The notes below the pieces were generated by a model that had not been told where the DNA came from, did no database searches, and saw nothing but the letters and a program-made list of their open reading frames with translations. A stretch of 64,000 nucleotides of DNA from an uncultured bacterium (GTDB taxonomy: Bacteria > Planctomycetota > Phycisphaerae > Phycisphaerales > SM1A02). The first letter of the stretch is position 1. Each line of letters starts with the position of its first letter. The DNA lies in assembly GCA_903891095.1 (NCBI GenBank), contig CAITDI010000013.1:1-64000 (forward strand), read 5' to 3'. A program made the position numbers and the translations under genes. Shown here one piece after another: positions 63,308 through 64,000 of the stretch.

Positions 63308-64000
63308 ATGAGCGAACTCGAGCCGGGTCCTTCGCCGAACGACGAGCGCGTTGCCGCGCTTGAGGCTGAGAATCGCGCGTTGCGCGCGCGGGTTGCGGAG
63401 CTGGAGGCGCGGTTTGCGCCGCCGCCCGCACGGATTCCGCCGCCGCCTTCGACGCCACCTGTGTTCGCGCCCGTCACGCCGGGCGCGGATGTCCCCGAGC
63501 GTCGCGACCCCGCGCTCTCCGTCGAGCAATTCGTTGGGCGCCGCATCGTGCCGCTCGTCGGCGCCGTCGCCGTGCTCGGTGCGATCGGCTACTTCGTGAG
63601 CAAGGCGATCGAGCTCGGTTGGTTCGGACTGCTCTCGGCGCCTGCGCGGTTTGCCGTGGGACTGCTCGTCGGGCTCGCGCTGCTCGGAGCGGGCGAAATC
63701 GTCCGTCGACGCGGCGCGAAGGGCGCTGCAGTCGGACTCGACGCTGCTGGCGTCGGTGCGGTGATGGTGACGGTTTCGCTCGGCGTGTTCACGCTGCAGT
63801 TGTTCGATGCCAACGCTGGTGCGCTGATGGCTGCCGCCGCAGGCGTGCTCGGCGCGGCGTGGAGCGTGCGCAGCGGTTCGCCGGTCGTGGGACTCGTCGC
63901 GGTGCTCGGGCTGTACGGCGTGCCCGCGAGCTTTGGCATCTATCGCGATGCGCCGCTCCTCGGCGGCATCCTGCTCGCGGTAGCGCTGTCGACGGGACTC
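63308..64000 (+). CDS. DUF2339 membrane protein, N-terminal part (cut by window edge)
   Basis: An open frame of 231 codons runs to the right edge without a stop. It begins with an acidic, leucine-heptad coiled coil (VAALEAENRALRARVAELEA) and a Pro-rich linker (about residues 40-58). VEQFVGRRIVPLVGAVAVLG then starts the DUF2339 membrane array, recognised by this pattern and the many following helices. DUF2339 proteins are large polytopic proteins of unknown function. The first 39 nt after the glycosyltransferase hold no feature other than weak GAAACT. Confidence 0.8.
   Translation, partial: MSELEPGPSPNDERVAALEAENRALRARVAELEARFAPPPARIPPPPSTPPVFAPVTPGADVPERRDPALSVEQFVGRRIVPLVGAVAVLGAIGYFVSKAIELGWFGLLSAPARFAVGLLVGLALLGAGEIVRRRGAKGAAVGLDAAGVGAVMVTVSLGVFTLQLFDANAGALMAAAAGVLGAAWSVRSGSPVVGLVAVLGLYGVPASFGIYRDAPLLGGILLAVALSTGL

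Overview
The window is high-GC, densely coded DNA from a Gram-negative, flagellated bacterium. A planctomycete (Planctomycetota, possibly Phycisphaerae-like) is my best inference. The hints are a PknB-type kinase fused to an FGE-sulfatase domain, a sigma-54 gene, a dispersed set of lipid A/LPS genes, and a carotenoid locus of desaturases, aldehyde dehydrogenase, acyltransferase and glycosyltransferase. No rRNA, tRNA, transposase, phage gene or CRISPR array was recognised. Everything looks chromosomal and native.

Layout. (1) 183-11115 is one flagellar operon: fliF, fliG, fliH, fliI, fliJ, a MotE-like gene, fliK, flgD, a small FlgD/FlgE-linked gene and flgE. It ends in a perfect hairpin and faces a membrane PIN-TRAM gene. 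(2) 12633-15774 is the conserved block SRP RNA-dnaX-ybaB-recR. A 4.7-copy array of 73-bp units follows, then rpoN, a covarying double-hairpin repeat and a branched-chain aminotransferase. (3) 19083-23469 has a zinc-ribbon membrane protein and a leftward HEAT lipoprotein-dehydrogenase-MATE operon. (4) 23612-30294 holds an MBL hydrolase, part of complex I (nuoD, nuoE, a 92-aa gene, nuoF), ybeY, a CNNM/CBS protein and a DUF4870 protein. (5) 30328-35793 is envelope biogenesis: lptB, a PEGA lipoprotein, a Nudix hydrolase, a PagL-like protein, galE and a CapD-like epimerase/dehydratase. (6) 35822-43273 is leftward: FIST sensor, gspE, a coiled-coil membrane protein, an LpxL-like acyltransferase, a response regulator and three small unknown genes. 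(7) 43500-50617 runs rightward: rpsT, a CPBP protease, a short MgtE-like transporter, kdsC, a giant LptC/OstA-type protein and tryptophan 2,3-dioxygenase. (8) 50627-56274 has a methyltransferase-like gene, a large secreted Tyr/Gly/Asn-rich protein and the kinase-FGE fusion. (9) 56296-63268 is the carotenoid locus. A DUF2339 membrane protein runs off the right edge.

How the genes work together. The flagellar operon builds the MS ring, switch, export ATPase complex and hook. KdsC, the giant LptC/OstA protein, LptB, the LpxL-like and PagL-like proteins and GalE/CapD imply an outer membrane with Kdo-containing, remodelled LPS. The last locus has one candidate for each late step of a staphyloxanthin-type C30 carotenoid glycolipid pathway.

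Two genome-wide habits stand out. Many start codons without a Shine-Dalgarno sequence lie only 5-9 nt after a TACACT-like -10 box, which suggests leaderless mRNAs. Many gene gaps carry their own short tandem repeat, with unit lengths of 10, 11, 14, 15, 19, 58 or 73 bp.
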